From positions 1 through 13,120 of the forward strand of contig USLW01000021.1 of the NCBI GenBank assembly GCA_900555605.1: a DNA stretch of 13,120 nucleotides, in the 5' to 3' direction. Origin of the DNA: an uncultured Clostridium sp. Its GTDB lineage: Bacteria; Bacillota; Clostridia; UBA1212; UBA1255. Positions 1 through 8,076 of this stretch are shown piece by piece (position 1 is the first letter of the stretch; each line of letters begins with the position of its first letter). The notes below the pieces were generated by a model. It was not told the DNA's origin. It searched no databases and was given only the letters and a program-made list of their open reading frames with translations. The position numbers were made by a program, and so were the translations under genes.

Positions 1-615
1 TGTTATATCTTCACGCTGCCGGAGGGAATTTCTTTTACGGACTTCAATCATCTCAGGTTTGTGGATACCGAAACCCAGATCGTGCTTTATATCGGCGAAG
101 CAAAAATCTGTACCATTGATCTTGCCGACAGGAAACGCGTTACAACAGAATACCATAAGTCCTACTTTGATGCTTCAAAGGCAGGGACGCCGGTCTATGA
201 CGACCTTTCCTATACCACGGTTTCCGTAAAGGATGCGAAAGGAAATGAGGTTCTAAATGTTGCGGATGCACTCGTTGCAGACGCTGACAACGCTACGATC
301 GCATTTGCCGCAAGAGCTGCCAACTACTCTGTCGACAATATTTTAATCGTATCTAATCAGGACAAACCGGAAGCCACAGGAGCGCCTGTCACACAGAAGC
401 CTGACGGCACCGAGGCACCCGTTACGGAAAAGCCTGACAGCACAGAGGCGCCTGCCACACAAAAGCCCGCTGCAACTGTCTCCAAAACCGATGCGCCGAC
501 AGACGAGACAGACAGCAGCAATGCGGTGGCCTATGTGCTGATCATCGGCGGCGTCATCGTGCTGGCCGGTATAATCAGCGCCTTAGTAATAATGAAGAAG
601 AAAAATAAGAGCTGA
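1..615 (+). CDS. C-terminal part of a membrane-anchored surface protein (5' end outside the window)
   Basis: The frame is open from base 1, so the first ATG/GTG-type codon (GTG at 61) is not a real start; there is no ribosome binding site in front of it. The visible 204 residues start with a beta-rich segment ending in a VDNILI motif, which resembles the last strand of concanavalin-A/LamG-like or carbohydrate-binding domains. Next come three copies of an 11-residue Thr/Glu/Pro/Lys repeat, a Thr/Ser/Asp linker, a single hydrophobic helix (about residues 178-198) and a short KKKNKS tail. This layout is that of an extracellular domain held on a flexible stalk by a C-terminal membrane anchor; no LPXTG sorting signal is visible. 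Ligand and function are unknown because most of the protein is missing. It converges on the glycan-degradation cluster and need not be related to it. Confidence 0.75.
   Translation, partial: CYIFTLPEGISFTDFNHLRFVDTETQIVLYIGEAKICTIDLADRKRVTTEYHKSYFDASKAGTPVYDDLSYTTVSVKDAKGNEVLNVADALVADADNATIAFAARAANYSVDNILIVSNQDKPEATGAPVTQKPDGTEAPVTEKPDSTEAPATQKPAATVSKTDAPTDETDSSNAVAYVLIIGGVIVLAGIISALVIMKKKNKS
376..474 (+). repeat. Three 33-bp in-frame repeats encoding a TEAPVTQKPDG-like stalk
   Basis: Three consecutive 33-bp units (376-408, 409-441, 442-474) encode TGAPVTQKPDG, TEAPVTEKPDS and TEAPATQKPAA. The units have diverged at synonymous and non-synonymous positions. They form a Pro/Thr-rich spacer between the outer domain and the membrane helix, as in many Gram-positive surface proteins. 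Copy number may vary between strains. Confidence 0.85.
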
Positions 616-657
616 CAGGTCTTCTGAATCTCAAATCATAAAGCTGGTACGGTTTTC

Positions 658-708
658 ATAAGATCCCCTAAAAGCAGATCCTAAAATGCTGCGGAAAGGG
701 GATCTTAT
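658..708. terminator. Long stem-loop between convergent genes, possible bidirectional terminator
   Basis: A perfect 12-bp inverted repeat (658-669 with 697-708, ATAAGATCCCCT / AGGGGATCTTAT) flanks a 27-base loop that can form a further GCAG/CTGC stem (674-677 with 689-692). It sits in the 134-base gap between the surface protein gene and the minus-strand glycosidase gene, where both transcripts should end. Neither side carries a clean run of T, so a classical rho-independent terminator is not fully met. No other gene is seen in 616-749. Confidence 0.55.
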
Positions 709-749
709 TGATATCGATGTATCTTGCCCTGCAGCCGCTCACCGGGGCC

Positions 750-2569
750 TCAGAAGCGGAACAGATAATTCAGCCTGCCGTAAGGCGCACTGTCTCCCGT
801 TGTATACAAGGACAGCATGTCTGCCGCCGGATCCACGTGATCCGTTGCCTTCAGCTGAAACCACGCCCCCAGCAGCGAACGGTCAAAGCTGTATTGAATC
901 AAATTTCCGCGGACACACAGCGCCGCACTGCCGACGATTTCCGCGCCGTCAGCCGTCAATTTCTCAATATCCGCAGTTCCCTCATTACGGGAACGATTGA
1001 TCACAAAGTCATATCCGCAGGCATTCTCCGGATGTGCCGAGGTTCTGATCCACAAATTCATCCAATCGGCCTCCTGTGAAACAGCGATTTTCTGCGCCGC
1101 GGTAAGCAAAACATAGACTTTATCGCCGCAGGCGGCCACGCGGATCTCCGTAATATCGTTTCGCTTGGTGGTATTCGTGTAAACAGCGCTGCCGTCGCAA
1201 TTTGCATAATTGCGCGTTTCGGATCCGGAAAAATCAGCAATGCCGGAGGATACCCGGTTCCATGCCCCGGTGATTTCCGTTGGCGAAAGCTCAGCAGTTT
1301 CCACGGAAATGCCGTCTCCGCTCTGTCCGCGGAAGGCCCGGATGTTCTGAATCATCTGCATATAGAAGTTATCGCCGTAATAACCGTTTATAGGCTCTAT
1401 ATCCCGGGAAAACTCCGGCGTGACGCAGTCAAAGAATACTACCGTATTTCCAATGCCTTCAACCTCTGCCGCCAGTTTCAGCGCTGCCCATTCGTTCCAT
1501 TCCAGAATGAAAGCAATCCTGGCGCCGGAACGGATCGCCGCATCCCATTGCTCCTGAAAATTTGCGCCTTCATCCACTTTGCTTTTATCATTGCGTCCTG
1601 CGGCGGATGTATAGCCTCTGCCCCAATTGGAGTTATAATAATCAATCCCATTCGGACTTCTTTCAAACTGGACGGAATTGCTCATATGCATGCCGGAATT
1701 CTGGGCTACGGAAACGCTGATAATACCGTTATGGACAGGCTGCGGACGAGTAAACTCGATCCAGGGAAGACCGTTTTCTTTAAAAGCTTCATTCGGCCAT
1801 TGACTGTCACGAAAATAAAACGCGGCGGCAATCTCCTGGTCCAGATATGCCTTTTCCTCTGCCCGCATGGTAATCCACGGTTTTCCGTCAGGATTTCTGC
1901 CTTCGTCGCCATCGCAGAACCAAAGCGCCTGGTACCGGTTCTCCCGATACAGAAATTCATAGATCTCAGTTACACGTTCATGGGAATTGGTATTTGTCAG
2001 AAACAGAATCTTCGGAACCCGATACCCTGCTGTCCGATAAGATTCCAGGGTATCCAGCAGAACCGTAAGCGGCTGCGGGTAATAGTCGGTGTTTGTGGCA
2101 TCAATACCAAGAAAATCAATGCCTGCGGCAATAAACATCTGAACATGCCGCTCCGTGACCCAGGCGTCGCACTGGTTGTAATATCCGAAAAGCGGTTCTG
2201 CATAAAAATGCATTTTTACAAAGGGGGACCCGCCGCCCGAATAAATAACGGAACGTTTCATTTTGGACATATCATAAATTCCGTCAAAGCGCGGCTCCCC
2301 GGTCTCTGAAAAATCATTGCCGAGCCACAGGGTATAAAACAGTCCCACAAGCTTGCCGTTCGTTTCCCCTGCCGGGGAGATCTCCCTGCCTAAGGCATCC
2401 GTTCCGCAAAGCGCATATTCCACGTTTGTCCGTTCCTTCAGCGGTTCTATGGTCCCGTCGTCCGCCGTGCCCCCGGCGCCCTCGAAGGTGCCGCCCCGCA
2501 TGCGCCGCAGCTGAAAAGCAGCAGTACGGCTGCCAGCGCACACACTGCCTTTTTGAAAATTCTTTTCAT
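750..2569 (-). CDS. Secreted lipoprotein with GH99/GH71-like catalytic barrel and CBM9-like C-terminus; frame broken near the N-terminus
   Basis: ATG at 2569 follows AAAGGAAG and opens a typical lipoprotein signal peptide: MKRIFKK, then a hydrophobic stretch ending LLLFSCGACG. That frame stops at a TAG soon after. The body of the protein is in another frame, open from a GTG at 2543 that has no ribosome binding site. Adding one G to the G run at 2494-2497 joins them as SCGACGGGTFEG and gives about 606 residues. The body has HFYAEPLFGYY followed by DAWVTERHVQMFIAAGIDFLGIDATN, typical of GH99/GH71-like proteins, and WNEW further on, a possible catalytic region. The last 170 residues, ending GDSAPYGRLNYLFRF, resemble CBM9/DOMON-like sugar-binding domains. 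It lies 28 bases after the GH78 gene, presumably in one operon, and should act outside the cell. Substrate is not known. Confidence 0.7.
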
Positions 2570-2597
2570 CTGAAATCTTCCTTTCTGTTTTTCTATT

Positions 2598-4922
2598 TTA
2601 TGCTCTTTCGGTGAAAGTAAACCGGACCGGCTGCACCAGCTCTGAAAAATCCGTTTCCACCACGGTCCCCCTGGGAACCGTCAGTTCCACAGAGCTGTGA
2701 TCCAAACAAACGCGTATGCGGATATCGATACAGCCATCTGCAGCGGGCACCCGGCAATCTATTTTTTTGCAGCCGCCTGGATGTGGCTTTACAAAAATAG
2801 ACCGGAATCCGGCAGCAGCCGGCAGGATTCCTGCAATCCGTCCGGAAATTACGCCGCAGACTCCGCTGTCCGGATGGGACAGGTCTCCCCAATTCAGGTT
2901 GTCGCCAAAATCCGGCGGCGGATTGTGCATACATTCATATACGGTCTCCGGCAGGTCCGGCGCATCGATTACAGACATCCAGTCCACATAGCTGAATACC
3001 GAATCCCCTGCATAAAGGGGCAGCTTTCCGAAAAGCAGCGCCTCCGCCTTTTCCGGAAACCCGTAGCGATACAAGCCGTTGATCATTAAAACGGCGATTT
3101 TTCCGTATGCATGCGTAAGATTCTGCGCCTGTGCCGCAATTTTCGCTGCCATGGGGTCCGTTACCATGCCTTTTCCCATGGCATACGGATTGGCCATATC
3201 GCACAGTACGCGCCAATCTTTACGTTTGATAAAGCCGCCCAGCGCTTCATCGTATAAATGCGTAAAAATACCTCTTTGCATATATTCCCCGCGTTTTGCG
3301 CATTCTTCCGCGCAGGCGGTCTCTCCTATTTTCTGCGCATAATGGGCAAGTCCCTGAAACGCATCACAGATCAGCAGATTGGTATACGTATTTTTTCCGG
3401 TGTCTCCCAGTGTATGGTCCCACAAGCCTTTACTCGTTTCATAGCGCTGATCAAAAAGCCCATCCTCCTGATCCACGTATTTCCATAAATACTCCATGCA
3501 CCCGCGCATAACCGGAAAAAGTCTTCTGACCCTGTCATCCCCGCTCAGCTGTTCATAGGTCAGCGCAGATACCACAAACCATGCGGAAAACATATCAGAC
3601 TGGTAGCAGCCGTATTCCTTTTCCCCGGGCCGCATCGTATTTTCCGGATAGCATACGCCGAATATAAAGCCCTCGGGATTCGTATGGAAAGCAAGAATAT
3701 TTAGGGTATTCATTGCTTTCAGATCGCCGCCGAAAGCATACCAGCCGCATTGAAAGGCCCAGTCAAGGTCCCCTGTCCAAGGGAGCCTGTCGCGCTTTGC
3801 ACCGTCGGATATAAAAAAACCCGTTTTTCTCATTTGGAATAGATCCAACCCACAATTCTTTCCATAAACGCAGGCACCGTCGCCCATCACTTCGAGGCAG
3901 TCGATCAGCGCCCTCCATTCGGATTCCATGGAAAAACCGAAGGAACCGCCTGTGACGATTTCCCCTGTGTATGATAACAATTCCCGTTTTTCAATTCTAA
4001 TCTTGATTTCTGAACGGTTGCCCGTAATTTCACAGCAATATATCATATTATCCGTGAACGGAAGCGTCTGTACACGCCGCAGAAGATTGGGCTGTCCGTC
4101 TTTTATGTAAAATAACGATATGCTGCCCTGCAGACGGATATCCATGCGGTAGGCCTTTTCACCGTCTGCAAAAAGCAGAACGGATAACCCGCTTTCAAAC
4201 GCAGGATTACGGGAAATTGCAAAGTCGCAGCGCATACGGATATCAAAAAAATTTCCGTTTCTAAACAAAACTTCCCCCTGGTACTGCGTCAGCTTTCTAA
4301 GACAGATTTTCCCGCAGACTTCCGCAAACTGATCTGCATGAATCGTAGCGAGCCGGACCGTTCTGGCACTGGCAAGCCACACGCTGTCCAGCCGTGCCTC
4401 ATCGCTGTGAAAATAGCCTGCCGGCACTGCCTCGTCGGAATCATCCGCAAGATAAAACCGCGAAAGCGTCACGCTGCCTGCATATACCGCGGGGACCGAG
4501 ATCATGACAAACCGCTCCTGGCCCTGAATCAGGGGGTATAAATAGACGCCCCTGCGCCGGATCGTGTAATCCTCATATCGGTCGGGATTCGCTGGCATGA
4601 CCGGCAGCTCTACGCCGAGATAGGTACAGCTTCCTCTCAGGAAATCGCCGTAATAAGCTGTATCTTCCTTTTCATACGGGGTGAATCGGTCTGAATATGA
4701 AATATGGATCGCAGGCTGCCCCGCATAGTCGGAAACAACAAATACCGGATAACCGCCTACAGATTCCGACCCCATATCAAAAATAACGTATCCGCCGGAA
4801 AAAATTGTCATGCTGCCGCTTCCGCCGATCAGCGACGCGGCGCCCGCGGCGCATTTTTCCATCCGTACTCCTGCGGGATCATTTATTTTTCTGAAAAACG
4901 GCTTTTCTTCCTTGCTGCACAT
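2598..4922 (-). CDS. GH78-like alpha-L-rhamnosidase family protein with an inserted LamG-like domain, cytoplasmic
   Basis: I place the start at ATG 4922 (774 residues) because GGAGGA lies 7 bases upstream; the alternative ATG at 4937 overlaps that site. There is no signal peptide, so it should act in the cytoplasm. Residues 1-160 form a beta-sandwich-like N-terminus. Around 170-200 (YFHSDEARLDSVW) the helical (alpha/alpha)6 domain begins. It is interrupted by a beta-rich segment (about 205-350) resembling concanavalin-A/LamG folds, then resumes at SDGAKRDRLPWTGDLDW (about 372-388), the hallmark acidic motif of GH78. The end of the barrel (LNWGDLSHPDSGVCG, about 676-690) and IAGILPAAAGFRSIFVKPHPGG match the GH78 C-terminal region. 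GH78 enzymes remove terminal alpha-L-rhamnose. The first catalytic motif reads RDR where many characterised members have RDER, so the activity may differ. It lies downstream of an AraC regulator and upstream of the lipoprotein. Confidence 0.85.
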   Translation of the reverse strand: MCSKEEKPFFRKINDPAGVRMEKCAAGAASLIGGSGSMTIFSGGYVIFDMGSESVGGYPVFVVSDYAGQPAIHISYSDRFTPYEKEDTAYYGDFLRGSCTYLGVELPVMPANPDRYEDYTIRRRGVYLYPLIQGQERFVMISVPAVYAGSVTLSRFYLADDSDEAVPAGYFHSDEARLDSVWLASARTVRLATIHADQFAEVCGKICLRKLTQYQGEVLFRNGNFFDIRMRCDFAISRNPAFESGLSVLLFADGEKAYRMDIRLQGSISLFYIKDGQPNLLRRVQTLPFTDNMIYCCEITGNRSEIKIRIEKRELLSYTGEIVTGGSFGFSMESEWRALIDCLEVMGDGACVYGKNCGLDLFQMRKTGFFISDGAKRDRLPWTGDLDWAFQCGWYAFGGDLKAMNTLNILAFHTNPEGFIFGVCYPENTMRPGEKEYGCYQSDMFSAWFVVSALTYEQLSGDDRVRRLFPVMRGCMEYLWKYVDQEDGLFDQRYETSKGLWDHTLGDTGKNTYTNLLICDAFQGLAHYAQKIGETACAEECAKRGEYMQRGIFTHLYDEALGGFIKRKDWRVLCDMANPYAMGKGMVTDPMAAKIAAQAQNLTHAYGKIAVLMINGLYRYGFPEKAEALLFGKLPLYAGDSVFSYVDWMSVIDAPDLPETVYECMHNPPPDFGDNLNWGDLSHPDSGVCGVISGRIAGILPAAAGFRSIFVKPHPGGCKKIDCRVPAADGCIDIRIRVCLDHSSVELTVPRGTVVETDFSELVQPVRFTFTERA

Positions 4923-4944
4923 AAAAAAATCCTCCATTGGTATT

Positions 4945-4950
4945 ATTATA
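4945..4950 (-). promoter_or_regulatory. Candidate -10 box (TATAAT) for the GH78-lipoprotein operon
   Basis: On the minus strand TATAAT ends 22 bases before the start codon chosen for the GH78 gene. At the usual 17-base spacing there is no recognisable -35 box, which fits a promoter that needs an activator; the direct repeats at 4985-5013 lie where such an activator would bind. The resulting leader would be only about 15 bases long. Confidence 0.4.
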
Positions 4951-4984
4951 ATAGGGAGGACCTGATCCGTATTTAAAGAATATG

Positions 4985-5013
4985 ACTGTTTTTTTTGGAT
5001 ATTTCAACTGTTT
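4985..5013 (-). promoter_or_regulatory. Direct repeat AAACAGT-N15-AAACAGT, candidate AraC-family operator
   Basis: Two identical 7-base half-sites (4985-4991 and 5007-5013, AAACAGT on the minus strand) are repeated in the same orientation with a 22-bp period, about two helical turns. AraC-family dimers bind direct repeats with this geometry. The site would cover roughly -47 to -75 of a transcript starting from the TATAAT at 4945-4950, and it lies directly between the regulator gene and the glycosidase gene. Confidence 0.45.
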
Positions 5014-5023
5014 GCCCTTTCTT

Positions 5024-5965
5024 TCAGAAGAAATCCGTTCCGAACATATTTCTTTTGGCAAATTCAGATGGGCTGCAGCCTGCTTTTTGTTTGAACAAGC
5101 GGGAAAAATAATGGATATCGTCATACCCTACCATATAAGAAACCTTTGAAACGGGATACTGCCCTGTCAGCAGCAGTTTTTTGGCCTGCTCGATACGGTA
5201 ATCGATCACATACGCAAGCGGCGCTTTATTAAGCTGACTTTTGAAGATCGTACGAAAGCGGCTCGGGGAAATCCCGTATTGCTTTACCACCAAATTAAGA
5301 TCGATCTCCTCAAAATAGTGATTCATCGTATAATCTATAAACTGTGCAATATAATCCGTCCCATCCGGGCTTTTTTGTCCCGCTGTGCGCAGCTCTTCCA
5401 AAAACTCCGCTATAATCAGCATCATATACGCTTTGGTTTTGACGGCGCCGCTCATTTGTCCTTCTCGGGATTCGTTTTGTTCGCAGAAGGCAAGGTAAAG
5501 CTTGTTAAAAAGTTCAACAAATGTATTCTTATTTTTTACCGGATAACGCTCCGCCAGCCCTACAATCTCTAATTGATAGTCTTTTCTCCCGGTCAGTTCT
5601 TCTCTCACCGGAACCGTACGCATCTTTTTATCACATGGCTCCTTGTATACCTCCAGCGCAGAAAAATCGGGGCTGCTCTCATCAAACAGAAAATCGCAGT
5701 GCACACTGAAGTAATTCGTAAGCACCCCTGCGGGAACCAGGCGCGTGTGCCGGATAAAGGGCGGCATAATGTGCAGGCACCCTTCTTCTACATAATAATC
5801 GGTTTCATCCTTCAGGACCTGCAACCTGCCCTTTGTCACAAATATAATTTCAAAGTCATATAAAATGCGCCAAGGGACGATATGGGTATCATGCTCCGCG
5901 TTTTCAAGTCTGTTCACGAGACGTACATATGGATTAAACTGTGCAGCACTAATTTCATTTGACAT
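5024..5965 (-). CDS. AraC-family transcriptional regulator of the glycosidase operon
   Basis: The 313-residue protein has a cupin-like N-terminal sensing half (about 1-110, with WRILYDFEIIFVTKGRLQV and HIMPPFIRHTR) and a C-terminal double helix-turn-helix domain (about 205-303). The second helix-turn-helix signature is VSKVSYMVGYDDIHYFSRLFKQKAGCSPSEF, the canonical AraC pattern. Proteins of this build bind a sugar or sugar breakdown product and activate nearby catabolic genes. The next genes in the same direction are the GH78-like enzyme and the glycosidase lipoprotein, which makes them the likely targets. The start at 5965 has AAAGGAG about 13 bases upstream, a little far, but no better in-frame start is visible. 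It is transcribed from its own near-consensus promoter, separate from the sigma gene upstream. Confidence 0.9.
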   Translation of the reverse strand: MSNEISAAQFNPYVRLVNRLENAEHDTHIVPWRILYDFEIIFVTKGRLQVLKDETDYYVEEGCLHIMPPFIRHTRLVPAGVLTNYFSVHCDFLFDESSPDFSALEVYKEPCDKKMRTVPVREELTGRKDYQLEIVGLAERYPVKNKNTFVELFNKLYLAFCEQNESREGQMSGAVKTKAYMMLIIAEFLEELRTAGQKSPDGTDYIAQFIDYTMNHYFEEIDLNLVVKQYGISPSRFRTIFKSQLNKAPLAYVIDYRIEQAKKLLLTGQYPVSKVSYMVGYDDIHYFSRLFKQKAGCSPSEFAKRNMFGTDFF

Positions 5966-6013
5966 GAGGCCTGCCGCGCTCCTTTCGCATTTTGCCGAGA
6001 ATCCTGCTTCTGT

Positions 6014-6042
6014 ATTATAGCATGGCGCTGTATGTCTTACAA
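6014..6042 (-). promoter_or_regulatory. Sigma-70-type promoter of the araC-family gene
   Basis: On the minus strand TTGTAA (6037-6042) and TATAAT (6014-6019) are separated by exactly 17 bases. The promoter starts just beyond the terminator of the upstream sigma gene and ends about 48 bases before the regulator start codon, so the regulator should be an independent transcription unit. Confidence 0.7.
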
Positions 6043-6059
6043 TTTGCGCAATCAGGAAA

Positions 6060-6098
6060 CAGCCCCTGCCGGCCGCGTATCACGGACTGCAGGGGCTG
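6060..6098 (-). terminator. Rho-independent terminator of the sigma factor gene
   Basis: A perfect 10-bp GC-rich inverted repeat (6060-6069 with 6089-6098, CAGCCCCTGC / GCAGGGGCTG) lies 37 bases after the sigma gene stop codon. On the minus strand the right arm is followed by TTTCCTGATT, a short imperfect T run. The position between a stop codon and the next promoter supports the call. Confidence 0.75.
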
Positions 6099-6134
6099 CT
6101 CCTTGTCTGTCAATCATAGGGAGAGTTTATATCG

Positions 6135-7031
6135 TCACCGAAAGGCACGGATACTGCTTGCCTTTACGGATGTACGCAGCTTTTTCATTGCCACGGTTTC
6201 AATCTGGCGCACCCGTTCTCTCGTGATTCCGAGATCTGCGCCGATTTCCTCCAGCGTCTTCGTGATATGTCCGTCCAAACCGTACCGGGCTTTAATAATA
6301 TAACGTTCCCGTTCATCCAGTTTGTCCAGAACGTCATTAATGGTTTCACCCAGCATCTTGTGCTGTGTTTCATCGTACACCGGATCCGCGGAGGTTCCGC
6401 TGGAGACAAAATCCATAAGCTCACAGTCTCCGTCGTCTCCTACCGCAACATTTAAAGAAGTGATATTACGATCTACGGATTTAAACAGCTCATAATCCTT
6501 CGGTGAAATTTTTACGTGCTTAGACAGCTCCTCATACGTCGGTTCTCTGCCGGTCTCTTCACGAAAAATACGGATTGCTTTTGAAATGGCCACAAAACGT
6601 TCACTTAAATGGACCGGTACGCGGATTGCGCTTTCGTTATCATAAATATGGCGGATGATGCTCTGCTTGATCCACCAGCTTGCATATGTGCTGAATGCAT
6701 AACCCTTATCGAATTCAAATTTATCAACGGCCCGCATAAGACCGATATTGCCGGCCTGTACCAGATCCATGATGGACTCCTCCACCCGGTAGGCCCGCTT
6801 GATGCTTTTCGCATATTTGACAACTAATCTTAAATTATGTTCCACAACGATGTTGTGCGCTTCCTTGTCTCCCTTGCGGATTCGTCTGAACAAAGCCTCC
6901 TGCTCCGCATTATTCAGCAATTCATATTTGCCGATCTCTTTTAAATATTGTTTCAGCGTATCGGTCTCCGCATTTTCCAAGACCTCATTCTTGTTCGCTT
7001 CCAATTGATCGTATTCGTATTCAGCCAACAT
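6135..7031 (-). CDS. Group 2-type sigma-70 RNA polymerase sigma factor (RpoD-like, no region 1.1)
   Basis: The start at ATG 7031 (298 residues) has GGAGG 5 bases upstream; the in-frame frame extends to 7115 but without a ribosome site. Region 1.2 (TLKQYLKEIGKYELLNNAEQE, about 25-45) is followed by region 2, with DLVQAGNIGLMRAVDKFEFDKGYAFSTYASWWIKQSIIRHI (core binding and -10 melting/recognition, about 89-129). Region 3 (about 150-195) comes next, and region 4 has the helix-turn-helix TLEEIGADLGITRERVRQIE (about 259-278) for the -35 box. The protein lacks region 1.1 and the long spacer of a primary RpoD, so I read it as an alternative group 2 sigma factor with consensus-like specificity. It is preceded by a small open frame and ends in a clear terminator. 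What it controls cannot be told from here. Confidence 0.9.
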   Translation of the reverse strand: MLAEYEYDQLEANKNEVLENAETDTLKQYLKEIGKYELLNNAEQEALFRRIRKGDKEAHNIVVEHNLRLVVKYAKSIKRAYRVEESIMDLVQAGNIGLMRAVDKFEFDKGYAFSTYASWWIKQSIIRHIYDNESAIRVPVHLSERFVAISKAIRIFREETGREPTYEELSKHVKISPKDYELFKSVDRNITSLNVAVGDDGDCELMDFVSSGTSADPVYDETQHKMLGETINDVLDKLDERERYIIKARYGLDGHITKTLEEIGADLGITRERVRQIETVAMKKLRTSVKASSIRAFR

Positions 7032-7047
7032 ATAAACCTCCATCCTT

Positions 7048-7143
7048 TCACAAGTTTGGAATTTCGTCGGTTTCGGTTTTGCCGAACTTCCGGCTATTGA
7101 AACCGGCAAGGACAAATTCCCGCGTGAAAATTTTATTTTTCAC
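7048..7143 (-). CDS. Possible 31-residue small protein or leader peptide upstream of the sigma factor gene
   Basis: A GTG at 7143 is preceded by a perfect AGGAGG (7148-7153) at 4 bases and opens a frame of 31 codons ending in TGA at 7050-7048. Only 16 bases separate this stop from the sigma factor start, so translation could be coupled. The product begins MKNKIFTREFVLAGFNSRKF and ends GKTETDEIPNL, a balanced composition that looks protein-like rather than random. It has no membrane segment or recognised motif. The start codon lies inside a 9-bp hairpin. I do not recognise the family; it may be a conserved small protein, a regulatory leader peptide, or chance. Confidence 0.5.
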   Translation of the reverse strand: MKNKIFTREFVLAGFNSRKFGKTETDEIPNL

Positions 7144-7145
7144 GC
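7122..7145 (-). promoter_or_regulatory. Hairpin covering the start codon of the small leader frame
   Basis: On the minus strand GCGTGAAAA (7145-7137) can pair with TTTTCACGC (7130-7122) across a 6-base loop. The stem contains the GTG start codon of the 31-codon frame and begins 2 bases after its AGGAGG. There is no T run after it, so it is not a terminator. It could limit translation of the leader frame; this is an inference from position only. Confidence 0.4.
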
Positions 7146-7175
7146 CGCCTCCTTATGCTAAATCGGTACGGGAGT

Positions 7176-7181
7176 ATTATA
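7176..7181 (-). promoter_or_regulatory. Candidate -10 box for the small frame and sigma factor gene
   Basis: TATAAT on the minus strand lies 32 bases before the GTG of the small frame, within the 105-base gap after the SSB gene. No good -35 box is found at 16-18 bases, so either a regulator is needed or the sigma gene is also read from the SSB promoter. I see no terminator after the SSB gene. Confidence 0.4.
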
Positions 7182-7248
7182 GTATGTCTGCAATAAATAA
7201 ATCATATGCAACTGATAAAGCATTTGCCAAATAAAGCTAAATAAATTA

Positions 7249-7929
7249 TTAAGTCAGCGGAGGATCCTTCTTCCCGTCGCTCATAAGTATTTCCCTATTC
7301 GCGGATAATAATTCGAGTTTTGAAACAGATACCTCATAGGCGACCTTTTCAATCGCTTCGCCGTTGGCAAGCTTTTTTTGGTAGGAACGGCTCTGGATCC
7401 GTCCGGTGACTTTCACATTCTCTCCCACAGTAAGTCTGCCGCAGTATCTGGCGTTGCGTCCCCAAGAAATACACGGAATATAATCCGATTTATTATAAGA
7501 CCGATTGACGGCCAGCAGCACGTCGGTAATCTCGCGGTTAAAGGGGGTGGTCCTGTATATCGGCGGTTTGCAGATAAAACCGTTCAATACTACGGAATTC
7601 TGGTCCTGATCATTTTCCGGCCCCTGGGGGAAAGCAATCTCCCTTGCAAACACGGTCAGCATGAGCTTTGTCCCCCCCTCCGGGAGCGCTGCATTATAAG
7701 AACGGAACTGACCGTCAACCTCTATATAGCGTCCGATGCGGTATTCGCTGAAATCCATCAGGCGCTCAGATACGGTTACGGGGATGCGATCGCAGCTGCT
7801 GCTGAGTCTCCGTACATCGACCATAAAATAATAAAAGCCTTCTCCGTATACCTCATGTCCGAAAGTTAATTCGGAAGATATTGTGCCTGAAATGGTCGCT
7901 ATATTGCTCTCGCACGGATGATTGACCAT
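7249..7929 (-). CDS. Single-stranded-DNA-binding protein with two OB folds
   Basis: The 226-residue protein starts at ATG 7929, with AAGGGG 8 bases upstream. It consists of two consecutive OB-fold-like halves. The first (about 8-100) has VSERLMDFSEYRIGRYIEVDGQFRSYN. The second (about 112-208) has the SSB-like pattern NGFICKPPIYRTTPFNREITDVLLAVNR, then YIPCISWGRNARYC and GENVKVTGRIQSRSY. The classical housekeeping SSB has one OB fold and an acidic C-terminal tail ending in F; here the tail ends GKKDPPLT, so docking of partner proteins in the usual way is not expected. Two-OB proteins annotated as SSB are known in Clostridia and are thought to bind single-stranded DNA. It has its own promoter and lies in line with the sigma gene. 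A role in DNA repair or recombination is inferred from the family only. Confidence 0.75.
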   Translation of the reverse strand: MVNHPCESNIATISGTISSELTFGHEVYGEGFYYFMVDVRRLSSSCDRIPVTVSERLMDFSEYRIGRYIEVDGQFRSYNAALPEGGTKLMLTVFAREIAFPQGPENDQDQNSVVLNGFICKPPIYRTTPFNREITDVLLAVNRSYNKSDYIPCISWGRNARYCGRLTVGENVKVTGRIQSRSYQKKLANGEAIEKVAYEVSVSKLELLSANREILMSDGKKDPPLT

Positions 7930-8002
7930 TTATACAACCCCTTTCGCCGATTCATTTGTACACATTAGGCTCATCCTTTGCATAAATCTCTAAAACAAAG
8001 GA

Positions 8003-8032
8003 ATTATATTACATTTACCCGATCCGATGCAA
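8003..8032 (-). promoter_or_regulatory. Sigma-70-type promoter of the SSB gene
   Basis: On the minus strand TTGCAT (8027-8032) and TATAAT (8003-8008) are spaced by 18 bases. The promoter lies in the 147-base gap between the deacetylase stop and the SSB start. A leader of roughly 65 bases is expected. No terminator is visible for the deacetylase gene in this gap. Confidence 0.65.
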
Positions 8033-8076
8033 CCTTTTTTTCGTATATCGCCCGCAGATATCCACATTTCTTACGC